Part shown: piece after piece, positions 50,247-59,322 of the stretch | Position numbering within the stretch: the first letter of the stretch is position 1 | Layout of the letters: every line of letters begins with the position of its first letter | Source of the DNA: Paraburkholderia sp. | GTDB taxonomy: Bacteria > Pseudomonadota > Gammaproteobacteria > Burkholderiales > Burkholderiaceae | Direction of reading: 5' to 3' | Length of the DNA: 64,000 nt | Assembly: GCF_024281035.1 (NCBI RefSeq) | Contig: NZ_JAMXLH010000005.1 | Span: 33,850 to 97,849, forward strand | Notes under the pieces: generated by a model | Database searches by the model: none | What the model saw: the letters and a program-made list of their open reading frames with translations, nothing else | Told to the model about the DNA's origin: nothing | Made by a program: the position numbers and the translations under genes

Positions 50247-51889
50247 GTCGATTCCGCCCGACTCGTTGATGCAATTGCGGCAGCGGCTCGACCGCCTGCC
50301 GCACAAGAGTCCGGAGCGCGCGGCCCAGGTTGCTGCCGTCGCCGATCTGTACGGTATCTCGACAACGACCGTGTATCGCGCGTTGCACCGGGTCCAGCAG
50401 CCACGGTCCGTCCACCGCGCCGATCACGGCAAGCCGCGCGTGCTGCCGCAGGCCGAGCTCGAACACTATTGCGAACTGTGATCGCGGCGCTAAAATTTCG
50501 CATAACGAACAAGCAGGGGCGGCACCTGTCGACACTGCGAGCGAGCGAGCTGCTCGAAGAATACGGCGTCGAGACCGCGCAAGGGCTCGTCAAGGCCCCA
50601 AGTGGCGTGCTGCACGTGCCGACGATCAATCACTACCTGTCGGTGCTACCCCTCGATCAACCACACCTGCTGCGGCAACCGCCCGCCGTCCGGTTTCAGG
50701 CCGAACACAGCAATGACTGTCGGCAGTTCGACATGTCGCCATCCGACCTGAAGCATATCGAACGCCCTTCGTGGGTCGACCCAGCGAAAGGCGAGCCCAC
50801 GTTGATGCTGTTCGGTGTGGTCGATGATCGCAGCGGCGTCGCTTACGAAGAATATCGCTGCGTGTACGGCGAGGATGTGGAATCGGCGCTGCGTTTCCTG
50901 TTCAACGCGATGGCCCCGAAGGCCGATCCAGCGTTCCCGTTTCAGGGGCTGCCGAAGATGATCTACCTGGACAACGGCCCGGTCGCGAAGAGCCGCGTGT
51001 TCCAGAGCGTGATGCAGGCTCTCGATATCGCGTGGCAGACGCATCTGCCGGCCGGCAAGGATGGCACGCGCACGACGGCGCGCTCGAAGGGCAAGGTCGA
51101 GCGCCCGTTTCGCACCGTCAAGGAAGCGCACGAGACGTTGTATCACTTCCACAAACCCGAAACGGAGCAGCAGGCGAACGAATGGTTCTTTCGCTATCTG
51201 CTGCGCTACAACGCCCAGGAGCATCGCTCCGAGAAGCATTCGCGCATGGACGACTGGCTTGCGCACCTGCCAACCGATGGCGTGCGCGACATGTGCACGT
51301 GGGAGCAGTTCTGCCGGTTCGCGCGTGAACCCGAGCGACGCAAGGTCGGCATCGATGCGCGCGTTTCGATCGACGGCACGGCCTACGAACTCGAGCCCGA
51401 CATGGCCGGCGAGTCGGTCGTGCTGCTCTGGGGCCTGTTCGACGACGAGCTGTACGCCGAGTTCGACGGCGAGCGCTTTGGGCCTTACCACCCCGTGTCG
51501 GGACCGATCCCACTGCATCGCTATCGTGCCTTCAAGCGCGGGAAGGCCGATGAGCGTGCCGATCACATCCGCGCGTTGGCCGACCAGCTCGGACTGACGA
51601 TCGCGGCGCTTGCCGGCGACGATGTCCGGCTGACGCCGGTGGCAACGCCGCCGGTTCCGCTGCCGCATCAGCCGTTCGACGCCGACGCGCACGAATACCG
51701 GTTCCCCAATGCGATCGCGGCCAAGCTCGCGATCGCCGATGACCTGGCACCGCCGCTCGCGAAACTGTCATCGCAGGACCGGCTGTTCATTGAGCGGGTA
51801 CTCGCCGAGACCTGGTGCGCCGGGTTGTCCTGGCGCGCGTCCGCGACTATTTCCGGCACCGTAAATCAGGGGAAGGCCATGCGAGCTGA
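50227..51889 (+). pseudogene. DDE transposase (TniA/Mu-type), two apparent frameshifts
   Basis: The frame starting at 50227 encodes an N-terminal HTH segment and ends at 50481. The main part continues in another frame from about 50478. In that frame, numbering from the TTG at 50469, the catalytic triad is Asp88 (CRQFDMS), Asp168 (MIYLDNGP) and Glu211 (KGKVERPF), followed by a Mu-type C-terminal domain. A second shift near 51820 diverts the frame into the ATPase; the original end is read in the third frame as VVLARVRDYFRHRKSGEGHAS and stops at 51889. Programmed frameshifting at the first site cannot be excluded. Confidence 0.82.
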
Positions 51890-52853
51890 AGTGATGCAGC
51901 ACTACAGTCGTCTGGCGGTCCCGCTGAACCAGGCGGGCTACTTCGAAACCACGCATCACCAGCAATTGATGAAGGACATCAAGGGTGCGGTCTTCGAGGG
52001 ACGGCTGATCGCGCTGTGTGGCGTCGTGGGTTGCGGCAAGACCGTGATGTTGCGGCGGCTTCAGCAGGCGCTTGAGGACGAGAAGCGCGTGACTGTTTCG
52101 AAATCTCTCGCGATCGAGAAGCATCGCATCAAGCTAGCAACGTTCATCGCAGCGCTGTTCTACGACCTGTCGATCGAGAAGCAGATTCGCATTCCGACCC
52201 AGGGCGAGAAGCGAGAACGCGACCTTCGCGAACTGGTCCGAAAGAACAAGCGGCCTGTCGCACTGTTTGTTGACGAGGCGCATGACCTGAACGGCAACAC
52301 ACTGGTCGGCCTGAAGCGACTGATGGAACTGGTCGAGGACGGCGGCGGCAGCCTGTCCCTGATCCTCGCCGGACACCCGAAGCTGCGCAATGACCTGCGG
52401 CGCGCGACCATGGAAGAGATCGGCTACCGCACCGACATCTTCTCGCTCGACGGCATCGCCGGCAGCCAGCGCGAATACCTGTACTGGCTGATAGGTGCGT
52501 GCGCGGCCGACGGCACCGACGTCGAGTCGATCCTCACCGAGGACGCGATCGATCTGCTGGCGACGAAGCTGCGCACACCGTTACAGATCCAGCTCCATCT
52601 GACGCTCGCGTTCGAGGCTGGCTATCAGACGGGTGAAAAGCCCGTGTCGGCTGCGCTGGTCGAATCGGTGCTGTCGCGGCAGCATGACGATCTCGAACCG
52701 ACGCTGACACGCCACGGCTATCGCATCAAGGACCTGGTGGAGCAGTTCGACGCGAAGCCGGCCGAAATCAAGGCACTGTTCAGCAATTCGCTGGAACCGG
52801 AGCGAGCGGCCACGCTGCGAGACAAGATGCTCGCGGCCGGACTGACGATCTGA
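51879..52853 (+). CDS. AAA+ ATPase of the transposon (TniB/ExeA-like)
   Basis: The 324-aa ATPase activates the transposase and selects targets in related systems. Walker A is CGVVGCGKT, Walker B is ALFVDEAHDL, and a conserved sensor-like ILAGHPKLRNDL follows. ATG at 51879 follows AGGGGAAGG and overlaps the transposase stop (ATGCGAGCTGA), a coupling typical of these pairs. Because of the transposase frameshift the ATPase also appears fused in frame to the upstream part, which is an artefact of the shift. The stop lies only 8 bp from the right terminal repeat. Confidence 0.88.
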   Translation: MRAEVMQHYSRLAVPLNQAGYFETTHHQQLMKDIKGAVFEGRLIALCGVVGCGKTVMLRRLQQALEDEKRVTVSKSLAIEKHRIKLATFIAALFYDLSIEKQIRIPTQGEKRERDLRELVRKNKRPVALFVDEAHDLNGNTLVGLKRLMELVEDGGGSLSLILAGHPKLRNDLRRATMEEIGYRTDIFSLDGIAGSQREYLYWLIGACAADGTDVESILTEDAIDLLATKLRTPLQIQLHLTLAFEAGYQTGEKPVSAALVESVLSRQHDDLEPTLTRHGYRIKDLVEQFDAKPAEIKALFSNSLEPERAATLRDKMLAAGLTI

Positions 52854-52860
52854 GCTCCGT

Positions 52861-52965
52861 CAGTTGCAGATAATCCGAGCCCGCGGCCTCTGTCAGTTGC
52901 AGTTATTTCGAGCAGGAAACCGCGTCGATTGCAAGCACGGCCGGTTTCAAATGCAAGCCGCTACA
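52861..52965. repeat. Right transposon end: perfect 105-bp inverted repeat
   Basis: The reverse complement is identical over 105 bp to 46679-46783. Identity stops at 46784, where the left end continues with further iterons. Confidence 0.95.
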
Positions 52966-52971
52966 GGTAAT
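52966..52971. repeat. Target-site duplication, right copy
   Basis: GGTAAT follows CCGCTACA and equals 46673-46678. Confidence 0.85.
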
Positions 52972-53024
52972 GGCGTACTGAATCCAGGATCCGTAATAAC
53001 TTCGAGGCCGAAGGGCCGTTGAAC

Positions 53025-53918
53025 CTAGATCCCTCGACGCAGTGCGTTAGCGACGACAACGAACGCCGGAGTCGGCTGGCGGCGGCTGGGGTAATACAGG
53101 TGAAACCCGGGAAACGGTGCGCACCAGTCGGACAGCACCCGCAATAGCTGCCCGCTTTCGAGCTGCGATAAAATCCGTTGTTCGGGAACGTAGGCGAGAC
53201 CGACGCCAGCAAGCGCGGCTTTCGTCGCCATCGTCGCGCTATTGAAGACAAGCTGCCCTTCGACGCGCACGTTCAACTCGCGCTCACCCTTCCTGAACTC
53301 CCACGCGTAAATGCCGCCGGCCGTTGGCAACCGGATATTGATGCAGTTATGCGCCGTCAAATCTCGTGGCGTCTTCGGCTTGGGATGCGTGGCGAAATAA
53401 CCTGGCGTGCCGACGACGGCCATGCGCACGTCGGGGCTGATCCGAACGGCAACCATGTCCCTGGCAACCTGTTCTCCGAGCCGCACGCCTGCGTCCAGCC
53501 GTTGTTCGACGATGTCCGTGAGTCCGTTGTCGACGACGATTTCAATCGTTATGTCCGGATAGTCGGGCAGAAGCCTTTCGATAACCGGCCACAGAAGCAG
53601 TTCTGCCGCGTGTTCTCCGGCAGCAATGCGCACAGTGCCCGCCGGTGTATCACGCAAAGCGCTGAGTGCACTTAACTCCGCCTCGATCTCGTCGAGCCGG
53701 GGGCCGACCGACTGTATCAGCCGCTCGCCCGCTTCCGTTGGTGCGATATTGCGCGTTGTCCGCGTTAAAAGGCGAAGTCCGAGCCGCGCTTCCAGGTTAC
53801 GCACCGTCTGGCTCAGTGCAGACTGGGAAACGCCGAGTTTCGCGGCCGCCCTGGTAAAGCTGCGCTCGCGTGCGACGGACAGAAATGCAGAGATATCGGA
53901 GAGATCGGAGCGCGCCAT
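53025..53918 (-). CDS. LysR-family transcriptional regulator
   Basis: The 297-aa regulator has the N-terminal winged HTH (DISAFLSVARERSFTRAAAKLGVSQSALSQTVRNLE) and a periplasmic-binding-like effector domain. The first residues and GLRLLTRTTRNIAPTEAG fit the CrgA/DmlR-like group. It is divergent from an aldo-keto reductase gene 210 bp away, which is its probable target. The effector is unknown. Confidence 0.92.
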   Translation of the reverse strand: MARSDLSDISAFLSVARERSFTRAAAKLGVSQSALSQTVRNLEARLGLRLLTRTTRNIAPTEAGERLIQSVGPRLDEIEAELSALSALRDTPAGTVRIAAGEHAAELLLWPVIERLLPDYPDITIEIVVDNGLTDIVEQRLDAGVRLGEQVARDMVAVRISPDVRMAVVGTPGYFATHPKPKTPRDLTAHNCINIRLPTAGGIYAWEFRKGERELNVRVEGQLVFNSATMATKAALAGVGLAYVPEQRILSQLESGQLLRVLSDWCAPFPGFHLYYPSRRQPTPAFVVVANALRRGI

Positions 53919-54018
53919 TTATAAGCCCACCTTCTAGCTTTATGCGGATTTTAGCTCTTTATCGCATGAAGTCGTGTTGCTACATTGAACGTCACGGCAA
54001 CTCATGCAAGGAGCACTC

Positions 54019-55112
<1,094 letters not shown>

Positions 55113-55161
55113 CGCGTCTTTAACGTGCTGATAAGCGCTGGCAAGCATCCGGAACGACATC

Positions 55162-55315
55162 ATGTCTTAAAACATCGCACGCAAGTTTATCGTCATCACC
55201 GGCGCGAGCAGCGGGCTCGGCGAGGCCGCTGTACGGCGGCTCGCGGCGGACGGCGCGAAGCTCGTACCAGGAACTCCGAATCGTGTCGACGCGCGGTGTA
55301 CGCAAACGCTCCGGT
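55162..55315 (+). pseudogene. Remnant of a short-chain dehydrogenase
   Basis: After ATG-TCT there is an in-frame TAA, and then the reading continues NIARKFIVITGASSGLGEAA, the start of a classical SDR with its TGxxxGxG cofactor motif. The similarity fades after about 45 codons and no catalytic YxxxK is present. Early stop and truncation make it a relic. Confidence 0.75.
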
Positions 55316-55348
55316 AGGGCCGCCGCCGACAACGTTGCTCACACAACG

Positions 55349-57070
55349 TCAGTCCTCCCAGTCGCGCCACTCGACGTCGTATGCATCAAGGTACGCCGCT
55401 ACCGCAGCACCCACGGTCGGGAAGAAATGGGCCGCACCGATCTTGTCGAACAGTTCATAGCGGGATAACAGATCCTTGACCGGGCCCTTCATTTCCGCGA
55501 AGTTCAGGTCGATCCCGCGCTCGCGCAGGAGTTGGTGGAGATCGTCCAGGACGCTGGCCGCGGTGACATCGATGTCCGTGACCGGCTCAGCCGCGAGGAC
55601 GAGCCAGCGCGTTGGTGTACTGGCGTTCGAGATGGCCTGTAAAACGCGATCACGAAATATCTCCGCGTTTGCGAAAAAGAGCGGCGCGTCCCAGCGGTAC
55701 AGGAGAAGCCCCGGGATGCAGCGAGCCTGCGGATGACGCACGACGTCGTGATAGCCCTTGCGTCCGTCTACGCGCCCCAGCACGGCATCGTACGGGCGCC
55801 ACGCACGCCACACGAACGCAAGCAGCGCGAGGGCAACCGCAAAGAAGATGCCATGCACCACGCCGACCAGCGCGACGCCCACGAAGCAAACAGCCGACTG
55901 GACGAACTCGCTCGGCCGCAGTCGCAACAGGCCGGCTACGCTTCGCACCTCGAACAGCCCGGCGCCAGCCGCCACGACCACGGCTCCGAGCGCGGCGGTG
56001 GGCAATGAGCGAACCAGCTTCGGCGCGAACAAAAGCAACGCGCACACACACAATGCCGCTACAACGCCCGTCAGTTGCGTCTTCGCGCCCGACGATTCCG
56101 CAACGGGCGTACGTGATGCGCTGCTGGTCACCGGGAAGCCCTGCAGCAGGCCGCAAACGATGTTGGCCGCGCCGAGGGCGACCAATTCCTGATCGCGATC
56201 GACATTCCCGCCGCTGTCGCGCGCCGCGAAGACGCGCGAGAGCACGCTGATGTCGGTCAGTGAGATCAGTGCCACGGCGGCCGCACCCGGTAACAGGGCA
56301 ATGATGTCGTCGAGCGGCACGAGCGGCAGCGCGGGCGGCGGCAGTCCTTGCGGCAAGCTGCTGACGACAGCTACATGCGCGCGCCTCGCAAGGTCAAACC
56401 ACTCGACGACGGCTGTTGCGCCCACAACAGCGATAAAAATGCCCGGCACGCGCGGCAACCACCGCTTGCACGCGAAGATGATGAAGAGACAGGCGAAGCC
56501 GAGCATGCAGGTCACGCCGTTGACTGCGCCGCTGGCGACGCCGCGTACGAGGCCGGCCGCGCCCTCCACGAGACTGCTGCCGCCGACGTCGAAGCCCAGC
56601 AGCTTCGGCGTCTGGCCAATCACGATCGTGAGGGCGACACCGTTGATGTAGCCGTCACGAATCGGCTTCGAGAGCAGGTCCGTGACGAACCCGAGATGGA
56701 ACAGTCCAACGACGACGCAGAACGCGCCGGACAGTATCGCGAGCATGCCGGCGAGCGCCATCAGACGTTCAGGATGTGCGGCTGCGAGCGGAACGACAAT
56801 CGACGCGATCAGCGCGGCGAGGCCCGAATCGGGCCCGAGAACGAGCAGGCGGCTCGGCCCGAACAGCGCGTATGCGACCATGGCCGCGATCGTTGCATAG
56901 AGCCCGCTGATCGGCGGCAGGTGTGCAGCCTCCGCGTAGCCCATGCCGGCAGGCACCACGATGGCCATCAGGACGATACCGGCAACGATGTCCTTGATCA
57001 GCCAGCGAGGCCGGTATCCGACGAGCACCGCGATGCCGGGAACGCGGCGCAGATAGCGCCGGTCCTGCAC
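55349..57070 (-). CDS. SulP-family anion permease with STAS domain
   Basis: The inner-membrane transporter has 10-14 helices with SulP signatures (LIKDIVAGIVLMAIVVPAGMGYAEAAHLPP, GPDSGLAALIAS, LQGFPVTSSASRTPVAESSGAKTQLTG) and a C-terminal STAS domain (LVLAAEPVTDIDVTAASVLDDL). Substrate may be sulfate, bicarbonate or another anion. The start is uncertain: GTG at 57070 gives a standard N terminus, while the frame is open to 57247. An ATG with a good GGAGG site near 57165 is out of frame and stops after 20 codons, which may mean an N-terminal frameshift. Confidence 0.85.
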   Translation of the reverse strand: MQDRRYLRRVPGIAVLVGYRPRWLIKDIVAGIVLMAIVVPAGMGYAEAAHLPPISGLYATIAAMVAYALFGPSRLLVLGPDSGLAALIASIVVPLAAAHPERLMALAGMLAILSGAFCVVVGLFHLGFVTDLLSKPIRDGYINGVALTIVIGQTPKLLGFDVGGSSLVEGAAGLVRGVASGAVNGVTCMLGFACLFIIFACKRWLPRVPGIFIAVVGATAVVEWFDLARRAHVAVVSSLPQGLPPPALPLVPLDDIIALLPGAAAVALISLTDISVLSRVFAARDSGGNVDRDQELVALGAANIVCGLLQGFPVTSSASRTPVAESSGAKTQLTGVVAALCVCALLLFAPKLVRSLPTAALGAVVVAAGAGLFEVRSVAGLLRLRPSEFVQSAVCFVGVALVGVVHGIFFAVALALLAFVWRAWRPYDAVLGRVDGRKGYHDVVRHPQARCIPGLLLYRWDAPLFFANAEIFRDRVLQAISNASTPTRWLVLAAEPVTDIDVTAASVLDDLHQLLRERGIDLNFAEMKGPVKDLLSRYELFDKIGAAHFFPTVGAAVAAYLDAYDVEWRDWED

Positions 57071-57392
57071 GCCGGCGGTACCCGATCCGGCGGGCGAGCG
57101 ACTCAACGCCTCGCTCCGGTGCGGAACGGCTGGCGGCGATTTCCGGTCACGCAACGCGACTGCATGGACGCACCTCCGTTGAAATGTCGCACTGCGCCAT
57201 GCCGGGCGAGAAGCGGCATTCCCTACGATAGCGCACCCTGCAGGCAACAGAGGCGCAACGCGTTGAGAGCAGCGTGCGAATAACGAAGTCTGTGTCCGGC
57301 TGGAAGGCGTCCGTCTGCCCCTGGGCGCTCAGGCGGCGTCAATCCGGTCGAATTCAGGCACGTGCGAAATGATTGGCTTTTGTCAAAGCCAG

Positions 57393-57836
57393 TCATTTGC
57401 TCCGGCTGACAATAAATGTGGCGCGCATGGCGTCGCGAAAGTGTCCTGGCTCATTGCAGAACGCGATATAGCGACCTGGTTTGAGCGTGAGCCGTGCAGT
57501 CACCGTCTCCCGGGGATTGAGATCCTCAACGCCTTGCAGTTCTCGCAGGCGTGCTTCGTTGACCTGCTGCGTCTTTTGATCATAAGGCAGCGCCGCGCCG
57601 GCTTCGGACCACGGCAAAATCATGAATTCGTGCTTCATCGTGCGCGATTCATTCAGGATCGTGAACTCGACCGGCCCGGCTGGTACGGTGGACGGCATCA
57701 AAGTCAACGACATGCCAGCACTTGCTCCGTCTGAAAGGCGGACCTTCACCGCGGCAGGTTCGGCAGCAAGTGCACCTGCTGATGCCGCGACAAGACAGAC
57801 AGTCAACGTTATTTGAAACGCGTTCTTCGTCAGCAT
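57393..57836 (-). CDS. Periplasmic cupredoxin-like copper protein
   Basis: The 147-aa protein has a signal peptide (MLTKNAFQITLTVCLVAASAGALA-AE) and a plastocyanin/azurin-like fold. Type-1 copper ligands are visible: His in MKHEFMIL and the Cys-His-Met set in FCNEPGHFRDAM. Such proteins carry electrons or copper in the periplasm. No partner enzyme is adjacent. The ATG at 57836 is placed directly at the signal peptide. Confidence 0.85.
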   Translation of the reverse strand: MLTKNAFQITLTVCLVAASAGALAAEPAAVKVRLSDGASAGMSLTLMPSTVPAGPVEFTILNESRTMKHEFMILPWSEAGAALPYDQKTQQVNEARLRELQGVEDLNPRETVTARLTLKPGRYIAFCNEPGHFRDAMRATFIVSRSK

Positions 57837-58005
57837 GATCGCTCTCCCGTTCGACTGCAATAATTCCGCGTGTCCGAGCTACCACTGCAGGCGCGACGCC
57901 GGTTGATCCGATTGCCGTTGACGCAACACGGCGGAACGTATCCTTTCGGCGCGAAAGCTGCCGCGCTCCACATATGGATTTGGTGATCAAGGTACGGCTA
58001 TCTGG

Positions 58006-58022
58006 CTTAAGGTTGGCTTATG
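58006..58022 (+). promoter_or_regulatory. PmrA/QseB-type box 1
   Basis: CTTAAG-GTTGG-CTTATG, a hexamer-5-hexamer repeat close to the PmrA box. It is about 300 bp before the DUF4148 gene and 170 bp from the divergent cupredoxin start. Confidence 0.6.
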
Positions 58023-58223
58023 ACCGCTGTCGATTCCAGATTCTCGAAGTACAACCAGGGAATTTAAAAAATATAATAGAAACGGCGAGCGGTGGAATCA
58101 TCACTCGCCATCGGGCGCAGGCCCTCGCGACATCGTGGATACGATAAACGGTGATCGGTCACCCTTATGGCACGGTCCTCAGGTCATTGAGAAATTGCGT
58201 CCGACGCGGGGGATGAGCGGAGC

Positions 58224-58240
58224 GTTAACCGTGGCTTAAT
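58224..58240 (+). promoter_or_regulatory. PmrA/QseB-type box 2
   Basis: GTTAAC-CGTGG-CTTAAT, same architecture, about 80 bp before the DUF4148 start. It is well placed for autoregulation of the downstream response-regulator operon. Confidence 0.6.
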
Positions 58241-58318
58241 TCTGCGGCATCAAACTGTGATTACTGGGAGAAAGCGTTCCAGCTCGCCCGGAAGGGCTTA
58301 AACACGGAGGTATTTCTC

Positions 58319-58636
58319 ATGAACACGATCATCAAGGCGCTTGCTCTGGCGCTTGCTATCGCCGCGCCAGCCATGTCGTTCGCTCAATCGACAAACGGTC
58401 CATTAACCCGCGCGCAGGTCGAACAACAATTGATACAAATGAAAAATGCCGGTTACAAGTCGAGCAAGAACCAGTATCCTGCGGATATTCAGGCTGCCGA
58501 GTCGCGCGTGGCCGCGCAACAGGCCACTGCGTCCAATTCTGGTGCGACTAGCTACGGTGGCGCTGCGATCGGCACGTCGCAAACTGGCGACCGTGTTTCG
58601 CGTCGCGCGTGGAATGACGAGTACCGTCATCACTGA
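58319..58636 (+). CDS. DUF4148 small secreted protein
   Basis: The 105-aa protein has a signal peptide (MNTIIKALALALAIAAPAMSFA-QS) and the DUF4148 core LTRAQVEQQLIQMKNAGYKSSKNQYPADIQAAESRVAAQQ. A good GGAGGTATTTCTC site precedes the ATG. It is the first gene of an operon with a response regulator 23 bp downstream, and a box for that class of regulator lies upstream. The role in signalling is unknown; Burkholderiales often have many such proteins. Confidence 0.88.
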   Translation: MNTIIKALALALAIAAPAMSFAQSTNGPLTRAQVEQQLIQMKNAGYKSSKNQYPADIQAAESRVAAQQATASNSGATSYGGAAIGTSQTGDRVSRRAWNDEYRHH

Positions 58637-58659
58637 GGTACCGAGATTAGAACGAGAAT

Positions 58660-59322
58660 ATGCGGATACTTCTGGTAGAAGACGATGAGTTGATTGGAAG
58701 TGGTTTGCAGCAGGGGCTGCAGGGCGAGGGCTTCGCTGTGGATTGGGTTCATGACGGCGACGCGGCGTCCCTCGCCTTGCGAACGACATCGTACGGGCTC
58801 GTCCTGCTCGACCTTGGCCTGCCAAAACAGGACGGGCTCACCTTGCTTACACGGTTGCGCGAGCGACGCGACGACACGCCGGTCATTATCATCACCGCCC
58901 GCGATGCCGTTCCTGATCGCGTGGCCGGTCTCGATGGAGGCGCCGACGATTATCTCGTCAAGCCATTTGCTCTCGATGAATTGCTTGCTCGCATGCGCGT
59001 TGTGAATCGACGGCAGGCAGGTCGCGCACAAACAGTGTTACTGGCTGGATCGCTTCGGCTCGACCCGGCCCAGCATCGGGTCTGGGTGCGCGACGAGGAG
59101 ATATTCCTCACGACCCGTGAGTTCGCGCTGTTGCAGGAGCTGATGCAGGACCCGAATACAATCGTCTCCCGCGAGCAGCTTGAAGAGCGCCTTTACGGCT
59201 GGAACGAAGAAGTGGAGAGCAACACGATCCAGGTACATATCCATAATCTGCGCCGCAAACTGGGCACAGGGGCGATTCGTAATGTACGAGGCGTGGGCTA
59301 CAAGATGGGAGAGATTGAGTGA
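58660..59322 (+). CDS. OmpR-family response regulator (QseB/PmrA-like)
   Basis: The 220-aa regulator has receiver residues EDDE, Asp51 (LLDLGLPK), ITARDA and KPFALDE, and the C-terminal winged helix (IQVHIHNLRRKLG, IRNVRGVGYKMG). It overlaps the kinase gene by 4 bp. It resembles the regulator at 21328 closely in architecture, so both may recognise CTTAAG-type boxes. Confidence 0.92.
   Translation: MRILLVEDDELIGSGLQQGLQGEGFAVDWVHDGDAASLALRTTSYGLVLLDLGLPKQDGLTLLTRLRERRDDTPVIIITARDAVPDRVAGLDGGADDYLVKPFALDELLARMRVVNRRQAGRAQTVLLAGSLRLDPAQHRVWVRDEEIFLTTREFALLQELMQDPNTIVSREQLEERLYGWNEEVESNTIQVHIHNLRRKLGTGAIRNVRGVGYKMGEIE

Larger units (their letters stand above)
46679..52965. mobile_element. 6.29-kb transposon carrying a type VI PAAR/effector/immunity cassette
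   Basis: The element is bounded by TGTAGCGG...CCGCTACA, with perfect 105-bp inverted repeats (46679-46783 and 52861-52965) and a GGTAAT duplication on each side. Its plus-strand half encodes a serine resolvase, a DDE transposase and an AAA+ ATPase (49670-52853). Its minus-strand half is a four-gene operon of PAAR proteins, a hydrolase and a candidate immunity protein (46916-49506). The gene content (DDE transposase, ATPase, resolvase, TGT-type ends) places it near the Tn5053/Tn402 and Tn7-like elements; a 6-bp duplication and lack of a TniQ-like gene are differences. Confidence 0.9.
57837..58318. other. Regulatory intergenic region between cupredoxin and the DUF4148 operon
   Basis: No gene is supported in these 482 bp. 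The region contains two PmrA/QseB-type boxes (listed separately). A short AT-rich run is present near 58063-58080. Confidence 0.55.
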
